The notes: generated from the letters alone by a model not told the origin. DNA of 64,000 nt from Schumannella luteola (GCF_013408685.1 NZ_JACBZY010000001.1:1736001-1800000); one strand, 5' to 3'; counted from the first letter of the stretch, positions 17,116 to 25,950 are shown. Translations and numbers: made by a program.

Positions 17116-17760
17116 ATGAGCGACGAGAAGCGCTTCCTCATCACCCCGCCGCCGGGGCTGCTGCCCGAGGCTCCCGCCGCCCCGGTCGAGCCCGAGCCGG
17201 AGCGCCGCGTCGACGAGGAGCACGGCGACTCGGCCACGCGCCGGGTTCTGCCGCGGTCGCCCGGGGTCGCCTTCCCGCTGCCGTCGAACCCGATGGGCGG
17301 AGCGGCGGCGCCGGTTACAGCGGCTGAGTCGGCGTCGGCTCCGGCAGCGGCACCGCAGACTCCCGCGCGATCCGTCTCGACCCCGTCCGGCGAGGCCGAG
17401 GTGCCGACCGGCGAGCACCCCGCCCAGCTCGGGCCCTGGACCATCCGGCTGCCCGACGGCACCGCGCAGCTCGTGACCACCGCCGGCGTCGTGCTCGGCC
17501 GCAACCCCGTCGTGCCGGAGCGCTGGCCGGCAGCGGAGCGGCTGCGCATCCACGATCCCGAGCGCACCGTGTCGAGCACCCACGCGCTGCTGATCGTCGT
17601 CGGGGCGACGCTGCGTCTCGTCGACCTCGGCTCGACCAACGGAGTCGCCGTCACCTCGGCCGGCGTGCGCGAGAAGGTGGCGGGCGCCGACGGCGTGAAG
17701 GTCGGAGACCCGGCCGAGATCGAGCTCGGCAGCTTCCACCTGCGGGTCGCGCGCGGCTGA
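17116..17760 (+). CDS. FHA domain protein of the type VII locus
   Basis: This 214-aa cytosolic protein has a Pro/Ala-rich flexible first half of about 110 residues. It ends in an FHA phosphopeptide-binding domain (VLGRNPVVPE, RTVSSTHALL, DLGSTNGVAV) that runs to the C-terminus. Start ATG 17116 is preferred over ATG 17110 because GGAAGGGG (17102-17109) then has a normal spacer. It is divergent from the EssC-like ATPase and shares palindrome site 3 with it. A regulatory role through a Ser/Thr kinase encoded elsewhere, probably upstream of the window, is inferred from the fold. Confidence 0.85.
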   Translation: MSDEKRFLITPPPGLLPEAPAAPVEPEPERRVDEEHGDSATRRVLPRSPGVAFPLPSNPMGGAAAPVTAAESASAPAAAPQTPARSVSTPSGEAEVPTGEHPAQLGPWTIRLPDGTAQLVTTAGVVLGRNPVVPERWPAAERLRIHDPERTVSSTHALLIVVGATLRLVDLGSTNGVAVTSAGVREKVAGADGVKVGDPAEIELGSFHLRVARG

Positions 17761-17805
17761 GCGCCGGCCCGCCCTCGAGCGCGGCGCGCGCCCGGATCGC
17801 GGTGG

Positions 17806-17811
17806 TAGCCT
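17806..17811 (+). promoter_or_regulatory. -10 box of the leuL-leuCD leader transcript
   Basis: TAGCCT is followed by a 6-nt spacer and the ATG of the leucine leader peptide, so the leader appears to be translated from a leaderless mRNA. Confidence 0.6.
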
Positions 17812-17817
17812 GGCGCG

Positions 17818-17865
17818 ATGCTGCGCGATCGGCTCCTTCTCCTTCGTCGCCGCGACGAGGCCTAG
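17818..17865 (+). CDS. leuL: Leucine leader peptide
   Basis: The 15-codon ORF reads MLRDRLLLLRRRDEA and stops at TAG 17863-17865. Five of 15 residues are leucine, four of them consecutive (codons CTC CTT CTC CTT at 17833-17844). It lies directly upstream of leuCD and overlaps the first arm of a strong stem-loop. This is the classic layout of ribosome-mediated attenuation: leucyl-tRNA shortage stalls the ribosome on the Leu run and changes the downstream RNA fold. The call rests on composition, position and hairpins; it is too short for homology. Confidence 0.8.
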   Translation: MLRDRLLLLRRRDEA

Positions 17866-17889
17866 TCTTTCCGGCCTCCCTCGTCGCGG
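17845..17889 (+). promoter_or_regulatory. Leucine attenuator stem-loops
   Basis: CCGCGACGAGG (17850-17860) and CCTCGTCGCGG (17879-17889) form a perfect 11-bp stem. A competing short hairpin uses CGTCG (17845-17849) and CGACG (17853-17857) inside the peptide gene, and GAGGCC/GGCCTC gives a third option. No long U-tract follows, so either weak-U intrinsic termination or control of leuC translation is possible. Confidence 0.65.
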
Positions 17890-17934
17890 AGTCCGTCGCG
17901 GGCCGACACCGATCGAAGAAGGACCGACATCTCC

Positions 17935-19458
17935 ATGAGCACCGAAACCCCCTCGGCTGAGCGCTCCGCCGCCGAGACCGCGGGCACCGCGGACCGCGGC
18001 CCCCGCACCCTCGCCGAGAAGGTCTGGGCCGACCACGTCGTCGTCGACGGCGAGAACGGCGAGCCCGACCTGATCTACATCGACCTGCACCTCGTGCACG
18101 AGGTCACCAGCCCGCAGGCCTTCGACGGCCTGCGTCAGGCCGGTCGCCAGCTGCGTCGCCCCGACCTGACCATCGCGACCGAAGACCACAACACCCCGAC
18201 CCTCGCGATCGACCGGCCCATCGCCGACCCGACCAGCCGCATCCAGATCGAGACGCTGCGCAAGAACGCCGAGGAGTTCGGCGTGCGCATCCACTCGCTG
18301 GGCGACGTCGAGCAGGGCATCGTGCACGTCGTCGGCCCGCAGCTCGGCCTGACCATGCCGGGCATCACTGTCGTCTGCGGCGACTCGCACACCTCCACCC
18401 ACGGCGCTTTCGGCGCGATGGCCTTCGGCATCGGCACGAGCGAGGTCGAGCACGTCATGGCCACGCAGACGCTGCCGCTCAAGCCCTTCAAGACCATGGC
18501 CATCACGGTCGAGGGCGAGCTGCGCCCCGGCGTCACCGCGAAGGACATCATCCTCGCCGTCATCGCCAAGATCGGCACCGGCGGCGGGCAGGGCTACGTG
18601 CTCGAGTACCGCGGCAGCGCGATCCGCTCGCTGTCGATGGACGGCCGCATGACGATCTGCAACATGTCGATCGAGGCGGGCGCCCGCGCCGGCATGGTCG
18701 CGCCCGACCAGACCACCTACGACTACCTCAAGGGCCGCGCCCACGCGCCCGAGGGTCAGGACTGGGACGACGCCGTCGCCTACTGGGAGACGCTGAAGAC
18801 CGACGACGACGCCGTCTTCGACGCCGAGGTCTTCCTCGACGCGAACGAGCTCGAGCCCTTCGTCACCTGGGGCACCAACCCCGGCCAGGGCGTCTCGCTG
18901 AGCGAGCCCGTGCCGGATCCGGCGCAGATCGCCGAGCCGAACGCCCGCGCCGCCGCCGAGCGCGCGCTGGAGTACATGGACCTCGAGGCCGGCACCCCGA
19001 TGAAGGACATCCGAGTGGATGCCGTCTTCATGGGCTCGTGCACGAACAGCCGCATCGAGGATCTGCGCGCTTTCGCGTCGATCATCCAGGGGCAGAAGAA
19101 GGCGGATGGCGTGCGCGTCATGGTCGTGCCCGGTTCGGCTCGGGTGCGCCTCGAGGCCGAGGCCGAGGGCATCGACAAGATCGTCGAGGCCTTCGGCGCC
19201 GAGTGGCGCTTCGCCGGCTGCTCGATGTGCCTGGGCATGAATCCCGACCAGCTCGCGCCGGGGGAGCGCTGCGCCTCGACCTCGAACCGCAACTTCGAGG
19301 GCCGGCAGGGCAAGGGCGGCCGCACCCACCTGGTGTCGCCGCTCGTCGCCGCGGCGACCGCCATCCGCGGCACCCTGTCGTCGCCGTGGGACCTCGCGCA
19401 GGACGGCGGCGATGCCGTCAGCCCCGTCGCCCCGAGCACCGAGGAGGTGGCGGTCTGA
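17935..19458 (+). CDS. leuC: 3-isopropylmalate dehydratase large subunit
   Basis: LeuC (507 aa) isomerises 2-isopropylmalate to 3-isopropylmalate with LeuD in leucine synthesis. It belongs to the aconitase family. The [4Fe-4S] ligands are visible in GSCTNSR near residue 367 and [10 protein letters not shown] near residues 427-430. A 35-residue Ala/Ser/Thr-rich N-terminal extension precedes the conserved '[12 protein letters not shown]'. Start ATG 17935 lies behind AGAAGGA. The gene is preceded by a leucine leader and overlaps leuD by one base (TGATG). Confidence 0.98.
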   Translation: MSTETPSAERSAAETAGTADRGPRTLAEKVWADHVVVDGENGEPDLIYIDLHLVHEVTSPQAFDGLRQAGRQLRRPDLTIATEDHNTPTLAIDRPIADPTSRIQIETLRKNAEEFGVRIHSLGDVEQGIVHVVGPQLGLTMPGITVVCGDSHTSTHGAFGAMAFGIGTSEVEHVMATQTLPLKPFKTMAITVEGELRPGVTAKDIILAVIAKIGTGGGQGYVLEYRGSAIRSLSMDGRMTICNMSIEAGARAGMVAPDQTTYDYLKGRAHAPEGQDWDDAVAYWETLKTDDDAVFDAEVFLDANELEPFVTWGTNPGQGVSLSEPVPDPAQIAEPNARAAAERALEYMDLEAGTPMKDIRVDAVFMGSCTNSRIEDLRAFASIIQGQKKADGVRVMVVPGSARVRLEAEAEGIDKIVEAFGAEWRFAGCSMCLGMNPDQLAPGERCASTSNRNFEGRQGKGGRTHLVSPLVAAATAIRGTLSSPWDLAQDGGDAVSPVAPSTEEVAV

Positions 19459-20054
19459 TGGAGAAGGTCAGCGTCATCACCGGCACCGCCGTTCCGCTCA
19501 AGCGCTCGAACGTCGACACCGACCAGATCATCCCCGCCGTGTTCCTCAAGCGGGTCACCAAGACCGGCTTCGACGACGCGCTGTTCCACGGCTGGCGTCA
19601 GGACCCCGAGTTCGTGATCAACCGACCCGAGTTCCAGGGTGCGACCGTGCTCATCGCCGGCCCCGACTTCGGCACCGGCTCGAGCCGCGAGCACGCCGTC
19701 TGGGCGCTGCGCGACTTCGGCTTCCGCGCCGTCATCAGCCCGCGCTTCGCCGACATCTTCCGCGGCAACTCGGGCAAGCAGGGACTGCTGACCGGAACCG
19801 TCACCGAAGACCAGGTCGAAGCGCTCTGGGCCGCGATCGACGCGAACCCGGGCGTCGACGCGACCGTCGACCTCGCGGCGCGCACCGTCTCGGTCGGCGA
19901 CGTCACCTTCCCGTTCGACATCGACGACTACACGCGCTGGCGCCTCATGGAGGGCCTCGACGACATCGCGCTCACCCTGCGCGAAGAGCAGAAGATCACC
20001 GAGTTCGAGGGCACGCGCGCCGCCTGGCGCCCGACCACCCTCCCCGCTCGCTAG
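19458..20054 (+). CDS. leuD: 3-isopropylmalate dehydratase small subunit
   Basis: LeuD (198 aa) is the swivel-domain partner of LeuC. Family motifs NVDTDQIIP near residue 18 and [13 protein letters not shown] near residue 72 are intact. ATG 19458 shares its first base with the leuC stop, so the two subunits are translationally coupled. A GGAGGA site for the following murA overlaps its stop codon region. Confidence 0.98.
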   Translation: MEKVSVITGTAVPLKRSNVDTDQIIPAVFLKRVTKTGFDDALFHGWRQDPEFVINRPEFQGATVLIAGPDFGTGSSREHAVWALRDFGFRAVISPRFADIFRGNSGKQGLLTGTVTEDQVEALWAAIDANPGVDATVDLAARTVSVGDVTFPFDIDDYTRWRLMEGLDDIALTLREEQKITEFEGTRAAWRPTTLPAR

Positions 20055-20068
20055 GAGGACGCATCCCG

Positions 20069-21448
20069 TTGGCAGCTGATCAGGCGGCATCGCTCGCGAA
20101 GCACGCATCCCAGTCGGGTGAGCGCGTCGGTCTCACGGCCGACCGCATCACGGTGCACGGCGGAAAGCCCCTGCAGGGGCGCATCCGCGTGCGCGGCGCG
20201 AAGAACCTCGCCACCAAGGCGATGGTCGCGGCGCTGCTCGGCGAGACGCCGAGCGTGCTGCAGGACGTGCCCCTGATCAGCGACGTCGACATCGTCACGC
20301 GCATGCTCGAGGCCTACGGCGTCGCCGTCACGAGCCCCGACGACGGCACGCTCGTGCTCGACCCGCAGAACGTCGAGAAGGCGCACTTCGCCAAGATCGA
20401 CGCGCTCGCGGGCTCGAGCCGCATCCCGATCCTGTTCTGCGGGCCGCTGCTGCACCGCCTCGGCGAGGCGCTCATCCCCGACCTCGGCGGATGCCGCATC
20501 GGCGATCGCCCGATCGACTTCCACATGGATGCCCTGCGGGCCTTCGGTGCGATCGTCGACAAGAGCTACGAGGGCATCACGATCACGGCGCCCGACGGAC
20601 TGCACGGAGCGCACATCGAGCTCCCCTACCCGAGCGTCGGCGCGACCGAGCAGGTGCTGCTCACCGCGGTGCGCGCCGAGGGCGTCACCGAGCTGAAGAA
20701 CGCGGCGATCGAGCCCGAGATCCTCGATCTCATCGCGATCCTGCAGAAGATGGGCGCGATCATCTGGGTCGAGCCGAACCGCACGATCTTCATCGAGGGC
20801 GTCGACCGCCTCGAGGGCTACACCCACCGCGCGATCTCCGACCGCAACGAGACCGCGAGCTGGGCCTCGGCCGCGCTCGCGACCGGCGGCGACATCTTCG
20901 TCGAGAACGCGAAGCAGCCCGAGCTGCTCACCTTCCTCAACGTGTTCCGCAAGGTCGGCGGCGCCTTCGACGTGGCCGAGGACGGCATCCGCTTCTACCA
21001 CCCGGGCGGCGCCCTCAAGGCGGTGCAGGTCGAGACCGACGTGCACCCCGGGTTCATGACCGACTGGCAGCAGCCGCTCATCATCGCGCTCACCCAGGCC
21101 GAGGGCGTCTCGACCGTGCACGAGACGGTGTACGAGAACCGCTTCGGGTTCACGGATGCGCTGCTCGACATGGGCGCCGACATCGTCGTGCACCAGGACG
21201 GCCTCGAGTCGGTCACCCGCCGCGTTCCGCGCCGCCGCCTCGAGCAGGCCGCCGTCGTCACCGGACCGACGCCGCTGCACGGCGCCGACGTGCGTGTGCC
21301 CGACCTGCGCGGCGGCTTCAGCTACCTGATCGCCGCGCTCGCCGCCGACGGCACCTCGACGATCAGCAACCTCGGCCTCATCAGCCGCGGCTACGAGCAC
21401 ATCATCGACAAGCTCACGGCGCTCGGCGCCGACTTCGAGCTCGACTGA
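20069..21448 (+). CDS. murA: UDP-N-acetylglucosamine 1-carboxyvinyltransferase
   Basis: MurA (459 aa) transfers enolpyruvate from PEP to UDP-GlcNAc, the first committed step of peptidoglycan synthesis. The catalytic loop reads GGCRIGDRPIDFH with the active-site Cys at residue 142, the fosfomycin target. The start is TTG 20069, chosen because AGGAGGA (20053-20059) has a 9-nt spacer and no ATG or GTG fits before the conserved VHGGKPLQGRIRVRGAKN. An N-terminal extension of about 27 residues precedes the core. It is the third gene of the leuCD transcription unit. Confidence 0.96.
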   Translation: MAADQAASLAKHASQSGERVGLTADRITVHGGKPLQGRIRVRGAKNLATKAMVAALLGETPSVLQDVPLISDVDIVTRMLEAYGVAVTSPDDGTLVLDPQNVEKAHFAKIDALAGSSRIPILFCGPLLHRLGEALIPDLGGCRIGDRPIDFHMDALRAFGAIVDKSYEGITITAPDGLHGAHIELPYPSVGATEQVLLTAVRAEGVTELKNAAIEPEILDLIAILQKMGAIIWVEPNRTIFIEGVDRLEGYTHRAISDRNETASWASAALATGGDIFVENAKQPELLTFLNVFRKVGGAFDVAEDGIRFYHPGGALKAVQVETDVHPGFMTDWQQPLIIALTQAEGVSTVHETVYENRFGFTDALLDMGADIVVHQDGLESVTRRVPRRRLEQAAVVTGPTPLHGADVRVPDLRGGFSYLIAALAADGTSTISNLGLISRGYEHIIDKLTALGADFELD

Positions 21449-21485
21449 GCGTCGGATCGCACGTGACGGTGACGGCAGGTCTGCG

Positions 21486-22244
21486 GTGAGCCGCTCGACG
21501 AACGTCGACCTGCCGCGCCGCGGAGCCGACTGGGACCGCGGCTGGCGGGCGTTCGCCTTCTTCGTGCTGCCGCTCGCCTCGCGGGTGCTGCGCCTGCACA
21601 TCCGCGACGAGCAGAACCTGCCGCAGGTCGGCGCCTTCGTCGTCGCGGCGAACCACTACACGACGGTCGACCCGATCGCGGTCGGCCTGGCGGTGGCGCG
21701 GATGGGGCGTGCCCCGCATTTCCTGCTCAAGGCCTCGCTGCTGCGCATCCCCGTCTTCGGGCGCATCCTGCGCGGCATCGGGATGATCCCCGTCGAGCGC
21801 GCGGCGCGCGGCGGCGGCGACCCGCTCGGGCAGGCCGCCGAGCTGTTCGCGCGCGGTGGCGGTGTCGTCGTCTACCCCGAGGGCACCCTCACCCGCGACC
21901 CGGAGCTGTGGCCGATGCGCGGCAAGACCGGAGCCGTGCGGGCGGCGCTCGGCGCCGGCATCCCGCTCGTGCCGGTCGCGCACTGGGGTGCGCAGAAGGT
22001 GCTGCCGCCCTACGGCGGCAAGCTGAAGATCGTGCCGCGGCAGGTCGTCGAGATCGTCGTCGGCGAGCCGCTCGACCTCTCACCCTGGGCCGGGATGCCG
22101 GTGACCGGGCGTGTCGCCGACGAGGTCACCACGCTGCTGATGAACCGCATCGCCGAGCTGCAGGGCGAGCTGCGCGGCGAGACCCCGCCCGTGGAGCGCT
22201 GGGATCCGGCGCAGCACGGCCAGAGCGAGTTCGGGCGGCCGTAG
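21486..22244 (+). CDS. 1-acyl-sn-glycerol-3-phosphate acyltransferase family protein (PlsC-like)
   Basis: The protein has 252 aa and belongs to the PlsC/LPLAT family, which acylates lysophosphatidic acid or related lipids at the inner membrane face. The catalytic NHYTTVD box (NHX4D) lies near residue 56 and the EGT block (YPEGTLTRDP) near 131. It starts at GTG 21486. It is 37 bp downstream of murA and likely co-transcribed; gpsA, which makes the glycerol-3-phosphate backbone, lies nearby on the same strand. Confidence 0.93.
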   Translation: MSRSTNVDLPRRGADWDRGWRAFAFFVLPLASRVLRLHIRDEQNLPQVGAFVVAANHYTTVDPIAVGLAVARMGRAPHFLLKASLLRIPVFGRILRGIGMIPVERAARGGGDPLGQAAELFARGGGVVVYPEGTLTRDPELWPMRGKTGAVRAALGAGIPLVPVAHWGAQKVLPPYGGKLKIVPRQVVEIVVGEPLDLSPWAGMPVTGRVADEVTTLLMNRIAELQGELRGETPPVERWDPAQHGQSEFGRP

Positions 22245-22255
22245 GCGGCGCGACG

Positions 22256-23074
22256 TCAGCGTCGGCTCGATCCTGACACCGGCTCCGGAGTCTCCGCGGC
22301 GCGGGCCAGGGCCGTGCGGGCGAGCAGCGTCGCACCGGACACGGCGGCCGGCACCGTCACGATCGCGCCGAGCGGCACCAGGAAGAGCAGCTGCGTCGCG
22401 ACGCCGAATCCGAGCTGCTCGGCGCGCGAGCCGCGCAGCACCGCACGGCTCTCACGGCGGCCGATGCCGCGCGCCTCGAGCGGGCGGGCCACGAGCTCCG
22501 CGGCGAGGATGCGGCCCGACAGCACCGTGCCGACCACCGGCCCGAGCACGCCGCCGACGACCGGGATGAGACCGAGCAGGAAGACGAGCGCGCCGACCCC
22601 GATGGCCGCCAGCACGAGCAGCAGCGCATCCCGCAGCGCCCGCCCGAAGCCCAGACCCGCGCCGTGCGGAGCATCGCCGAGCAGCGTCTCCGTCTCGCGC
22701 CAGATGCGCTCGTAGAAGGGATCGCCGACGGCGAGCGTGAGACCGGTGAAGGCGAGGACGCCGAGCGCCACGAGGCCGACGAAGGCGACCGCCGCGAGGG
22801 CCGTGCGCAGCGCGGCGGCCCAGCCCGCATCCCAGTCGTCGGCGAGGGGCGTCGCCCAGGTCGCGAGCGGGCCGAGCCCGAACGCCGCCGCGACGAGCAT
22901 CGCGACGCCGGCCGTGAAGACGATGAGCGGCGGCACCATGCCGAGCAGCATGAGCGCCGGGCGGGTGCGCCAGAGCGCGAAGCCGCGCAGCACCAGCCCC
23001 GCGCCGCCGAGGAAGCGCCGGGCGGCGGAGGCGCCGGCGCGGGCCGAGGCGCGGGCGGCGGGGCGGGCATCCAT
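22256..23074 (-). CDS. EI24/CysZ-like membrane protein
   Basis: The protein has 272 aa with an Ala/Arg-rich N-terminus and about five or six hydrophobic segments. It fits the EI24 family, typified by the internal DPFYERIWRETE segment after the second helix and 'GLIPVVGGVLGPVVGTVLSG'. In bacteria the family includes CysZ sulfate permease, but actinobacterial members are of unknown function. ATG 23074 is preferred over GTG 23083 because a -10 TAGGGT lies 7 nt upstream of it, implying a leaderless mRNA. It is divergent from gpsA. Confidence 0.85.
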   Translation of the reverse strand: MDARPAARASARAGASAARRFLGGAGLVLRGFALWRTRPALMLLGMVPPLIVFTAGVAMLVAAAFGLGPLATWATPLADDWDAGWAAALRTALAAVAFVGLVALGVLAFTGLTLAVGDPFYERIWRETETLLGDAPHGAGLGFGRALRDALLLVLAAIGVGALVFLLGLIPVVGGVLGPVVGTVLSGRILAAELVARPLEARGIGRRESRAVLRGSRAEQLGFGVATQLLFLVPLGAIVTVPAAVSGATLLARTALARAAETPEPVSGSSRR

Positions 23075-23081
23075 CGCGCCC

Positions 23082-23087
23082 ACCCTA
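23082..23087 (-). promoter_or_regulatory. -10 box of a leaderless transcript (EI24 gene)
   Basis: Minus-strand TAGGGT followed by 7 nt and ATG 23074. No Shine-Dalgarno is visible. Confidence 0.5.
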
Positions 23088-23121
23088 GGCGGGCCTGCGG
23101 GGCGCGCTGATGCTCATGCGG

Positions 23122-23127
23122 CAGACT
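23122..23127 (+). promoter_or_regulatory. -10-like box of a leaderless transcript (gpsA)
   Basis: CAGACT is followed by 7 nt and ATG 23135. The match to TANNNT is weaker than for other sites here, but the spacing fits. Confidence 0.35.
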
Positions 23128-23134
23128 GGGCGGA

Positions 23135-24142
23135 ATGCGACAGGTAGCTGTTCTCGGAGCGGGATCGTGGGGAACCACCTTCGCCAAGGTGCTGGCCGAC
23201 GGCGGATCCGAGGTGAACCTCTGGGCACGCCGCCCCGAGCTGGCGCGCGAGATCAGCCAGTCGCGGCGCAACAGCGACTACCTGCGCGGCATCAACCTGC
23301 CGCGTCGTCTCTGGGCGAGCTCGAACCTGCACGACGTGCTCGACGACGCCGAGCAGGTCTACCTGTCGGTGCCGAGCCAGTCGCTGCGCGAGAACCTGCG
23401 CATCGTGCGCGACCTCATCCCCGCCGACGTGCCCGTCGTCTCGCTCATGAAGGGCGTCGAGAAGGGCACCCGCTACCGCATGAGCGAGGTGATCCAGCAG
23501 GAGCTCGGATGCGATCCGGGCCGCATCGCGGTCGTATCGGGCCCGAACCTGGCGCTCGAGATCGCGAAGGAGCAGCCCACCGCATCCGTCGTGGCCTCCG
23601 AGAACCCCGACACGGCGGCCGCGGTCGCGACGGCGGCGACGAACAGCTACTTCCGTTGCTTCATCAACAACGACGTGATCGGCACCGAGTTCGGCGGCGT
23701 GCTGAAGAACCTCATCGCGGTCGCCATCGGCATCGTCGACGGGGTCGGCTACGGCGAGAACACGAAGGCGTCGATCATCACGCGCGGTCTGGTCGAGATG
23801 ACCGACTTCGCGGTGGCGCACGGCGCCCGCCCCGAGACCCTGAGCGGGCTCGCCGGCCTGGGCGACCTCATCGCGACCTGCGAGTCGCCCCTCTCGCGCA
23901 ACAACACCGCCGGGCGCCTGCTCGGCCAGGGCTACGCCTTCGCCGACGTGGTGAAGCAGATGAACCAGACGGCCGAGGGCCTGTCGTCGGTGGGTCCGGT
24001 GCTGGAACTCGCCGCCGCGCACGGCGTCGAGATGCCCATCGTGGCGCAGGTCGCCGAGGTGCTCGCGGGCACGCTCGACCCGCGCGACATCGCCCCGCAC
24101 CTGACGACCGACGACAGCCCCGAGCCGCCGACGGAAGAGTGA
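23135..24142 (+). CDS. gpsA: NAD(P)H-dependent glycerol-3-phosphate dehydrogenase
   Basis: GpsA (335 aa) reduces dihydroxyacetone phosphate to sn-glycerol-3-phosphate for phospholipid synthesis. The Rossmann fingerprint GAGSWGTTFA is at residues 8-17; the catalytic GGVLKNLIAVA and 'NTKASIITRG' blocks are present. The C-terminus is a short acidic tail. It starts at ATG 23135 and is followed after 4 bp by ddl, so both are one operon. Confidence 0.97.
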   Translation: MRQVAVLGAGSWGTTFAKVLADGGSEVNLWARRPELAREISQSRRNSDYLRGINLPRRLWASSNLHDVLDDAEQVYLSVPSQSLRENLRIVRDLIPADVPVVSLMKGVEKGTRYRMSEVIQQELGCDPGRIAVVSGPNLALEIAKEQPTASVVASENPDTAAAVATAATNSYFRCFINNDVIGTEFGGVLKNLIAVAIGIVDGVGYGENTKASIITRGLVEMTDFAVAHGARPETLSGLAGLGDLIATCESPLSRNNTAGRLLGQGYAFADVVKQMNQTAEGLSSVGPVLELAAAHGVEMPIVAQVAEVLAGTLDPRDIAPHLTTDDSPEPPTEE

Positions 24143-24146
24143 GCAG

Positions 24147-25229
24147 ATGACCACCCGAATCGCCCTGATCTTCGGCGGACGCTCGAGCGAGCATCAGATC
24201 AGCTGCGCCACCGCCGGCGGCGTGCTCGGCGCGATCGACCGCGACGCCTACGAGGTGGTGCCGATCGGCATCACCCGCGACGGCGCCTGGACGCTGCAGC
24301 CGGACGACGCCTCCCGCTTCCGCCTCGCCGACCTGCCCGAGGTCGCCGACGACGGCTCGCGCGTGCACCTGCCGGCATCGGCATCCACCCGCGAGTGGAC
24401 CGTCACCCGGCCCGACGGCACGATCGAGTCGCTCGGCGAGATCGACGTCGCCTTCCCGCTGCTGCACGGCCCCTTCGGCGAGGACGGCACTCTGCAGGGC
24501 GCCCTCGAGCTCGTCGGCGTGCCCTATGTCGGCAACGGCGTGCTCGCCTCGGCGCTGGGCATGGACAAGCACTTCACCAAGACGGTGCTGCAGGGGGCCG
24601 GCGTCGAGGTGGCTCCGTGGGTGACCGTGACGCAGGCCGAGTGGGCGCGCGACCGCGAGCTGTGGGAGCGGCGGATGCACGGTCTCGCCCTGCCCGCCTT
24701 CGTGAAGCCCGCCCGCGCCGGCTCCTCGGTCGGCGTCAGCCGGGTGACCGACTGGGCCGAGCTGGATGCGGCGCTCGAGACCGCCTTCCGCGAAGACAGC
24801 CGCGTGCTCGTCGAGTCGGGCATCGTCGGCCGTGAGCTCGAGTGCGCCGTGCTGTCGGGCCGCGACGGCGGACCGACCCGGGTGAGCGTCGCCGGCGAGA
24901 TCGTCATCACCGGCCGCGAGTTCTACGACTTCGAGGCGAAGTACCTGGATGCGCCCGGCATCGACCTGGTCTGCCCGGCCGAGCTGGGCGAGCAGGAGCT
25001 GGCTGAGATGCAGCGCATCGCCGCGCGGGCCTTCGACGCGATCGGCGGCTCGGGCCTCGCGCGCGTGGACTTCTTCTTCACCGGCACCGAGTTCGTCATC
25101 AACGAGATCAACACGATGCCCGGATTCACGCCGATCTCGATGTTCCCCGCCTGCTGGCAGGCGACCGGGCTCAGCTATCCCGAGCTGATCACCGAGCTCA
25201 TCGAGCTGGGGCGCACCGCGGTCCGCTGA
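24147..25229 (+). CDS. ddl: D-alanine--D-alanine ligase
   Basis: Ddl (360 aa) makes the D-Ala-D-Ala dipeptide for peptidoglycan. It has the N-terminal FGGRSSEHQISC motif, the central 'LHGPFGEDGTLQGALEL' and ATP-grasp residues including 'VKPARAGSSVGVSRV' and the metal-binding FVINEINTMPGFTP near the C-terminus. It follows gpsA by 4 bp. Tyr/Phe discrimination for vancomycin-type D-Ala-D-Lac activity was not judged. Downstream lies an imperfect inverted repeat before a convergent gene. Confidence 0.97.
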   Translation: MTTRIALIFGGRSSEHQISCATAGGVLGAIDRDAYEVVPIGITRDGAWTLQPDDASRFRLADLPEVADDGSRVHLPASASTREWTVTRPDGTIESLGEIDVAFPLLHGPFGEDGTLQGALELVGVPYVGNGVLASALGMDKHFTKTVLQGAGVEVAPWVTVTQAEWARDRELWERRMHGLALPAFVKPARAGSSVGVSRVTDWAELDAALETAFREDSRVLVESGIVGRELECAVLSGRDGGPTRVSVAGEIVITGREFYDFEAKYLDAPGIDLVCPAELGEQELAEMQRIAARAFDAIGGSGLARVDFFFTGTEFVINEINTMPGFTPISMFPACWQATGLSYPELITELIELGRTAVR

Positions 25230-25254
25230 CGGCGCTCCGCGCCCCGTCCTTCTC

Positions 25255-25318
25255 CGCGAAAGTACGCGCTTTGCGCGTCCGTCGGCGGCTCGAGGGGCGC
25301 AGACTGCGTACTCTCACG
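25255..25318. terminator. Imperfect inverted repeat between convergent ddl and DUF3515 genes
   Basis: The left arm CGCGAAAGTACGCGCTTTGC (25255-25274) and right arm 25297-25318 (reverse complement beginning CGTGAGAGTACGCAGTCTGC) match with few mismatches around a core AGTACGC. The loop is about 20 nt. Its position between convergent genes suggests a bidirectional terminator, or a copy of a small dispersed repeat. Confidence 0.5.
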
Positions 25319-25335
25319 GCGACCCGGGTGGCGCG

Positions 25336-25848
25336 TCAGCCGTCGGTCTTGTCGACGCCGAGGGAGTCCTCGACGTCCTGGCAGCTGAGGCCGTTCTTCT
25401 TCGTCTCGGAGACGGCATCCGCCAGGTCGTAGAGCACCTGGCCGGGGGCGACGCGACCCGAGGCCTTCGTCTGGTCGGAGCGGATCGCGACGTCGATCGC
25501 AGGCTCGCGGCCGAAGCTCGTGAAGATGTAGAGCGGCGCCTGCGAGTCGTCACGCAGCCACAGCACGTTCTTCGTCTGCACGCACGGCAGCTCGGAGGCG
25601 GCGGGCACCTTGACGCCGCAGGTCAGCAGCACATCCGCCGGGTCGCCGTAGGCGGCGGTCGCCTGGGCGTTCGTCTCGCGCTTCGCGAGGCCCTGGGTCG
25701 TCTCGGGCAGCCGTACGATCACCTCGGCGCAGCCGGGGTCGTTCGCGTCGGCCGCGGCCGTCGTCGCGACGATGGGGGAGCAGCCGGCGAGGGCGGCGGT
25801 GAGGGATGCCGCGAGCAGCAGAAGGGCCGCGACGGGTCGGGTGCGCAT
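25336..25848 (-). CDS. DUF3515 lipoprotein
   Basis: The 170-aa protein carries a lipoprotein signal peptide (ALLLLAASLTAALAGC, lipobox LAGC). The mature part fits DUF3515, a small actinobacterial family commonly found beside ddl and thiL. Two cysteine-containing stretches (LLTCGVKVP and ELPCVQTKNVLW) may form a disulfide. Function is unknown. ATG 25848 is 7 nt after TATTCT, so the mRNA is likely leaderless. It is convergent with ddl and divergent from thiL. Confidence 0.85.
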   Translation of the reverse strand: MRTRPVAALLLLAASLTAALAGCSPIVATTAAADANDPGCAEVIVRLPETTQGLAKRETNAQATAAYGDPADVLLTCGVKVPAASELPCVQTKNVLWLRDDSQAPLYIFTSFGREPAIDVAIRSDQTKASGRVAPGQVLYDLADAVSETKKNGLSCQDVEDSLGVDKTDG

Positions 25849-25855
25849 CGGGTCG

Positions 25856-25861
25856 AGAATA
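25856..25861 (-). promoter_or_regulatory. -10 box of a leaderless transcript (DUF3515)
   Basis: Minus-strand TATTCT with a 7-nt spacer to ATG 25848; one of the better -10 matches in the window. Confidence 0.55.
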
Positions 25862-25938
25862 TCGCGCAGCGGCTGTGCGCTTCCCCGCGCCGACCGCCGT
25901 GGCCCGGCCGCTCGGGCCGAGCCGCGCATCCCGCCCGC

Positions 25939-25944
25939 TACCGT
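25939..25944 (+). promoter_or_regulatory. -10 box of a leaderless transcript (thiL)
   Basis: TACCGT, 6-nt spacer GGTCGG, then GTG 25951. No separate ribosome-binding site is present. Confidence 0.55.
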
Positions 25945-25950
25945 GGTCGG

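Noticed and set aside
21700-21725. Another ATGGGG...CCCC element resembling the type VII palindrome
   Set aside because: Inside the acyltransferase coding region; reads ATGGGGCGTGCCCCGCAT and fails the TGCCCAT half at the required spacing.
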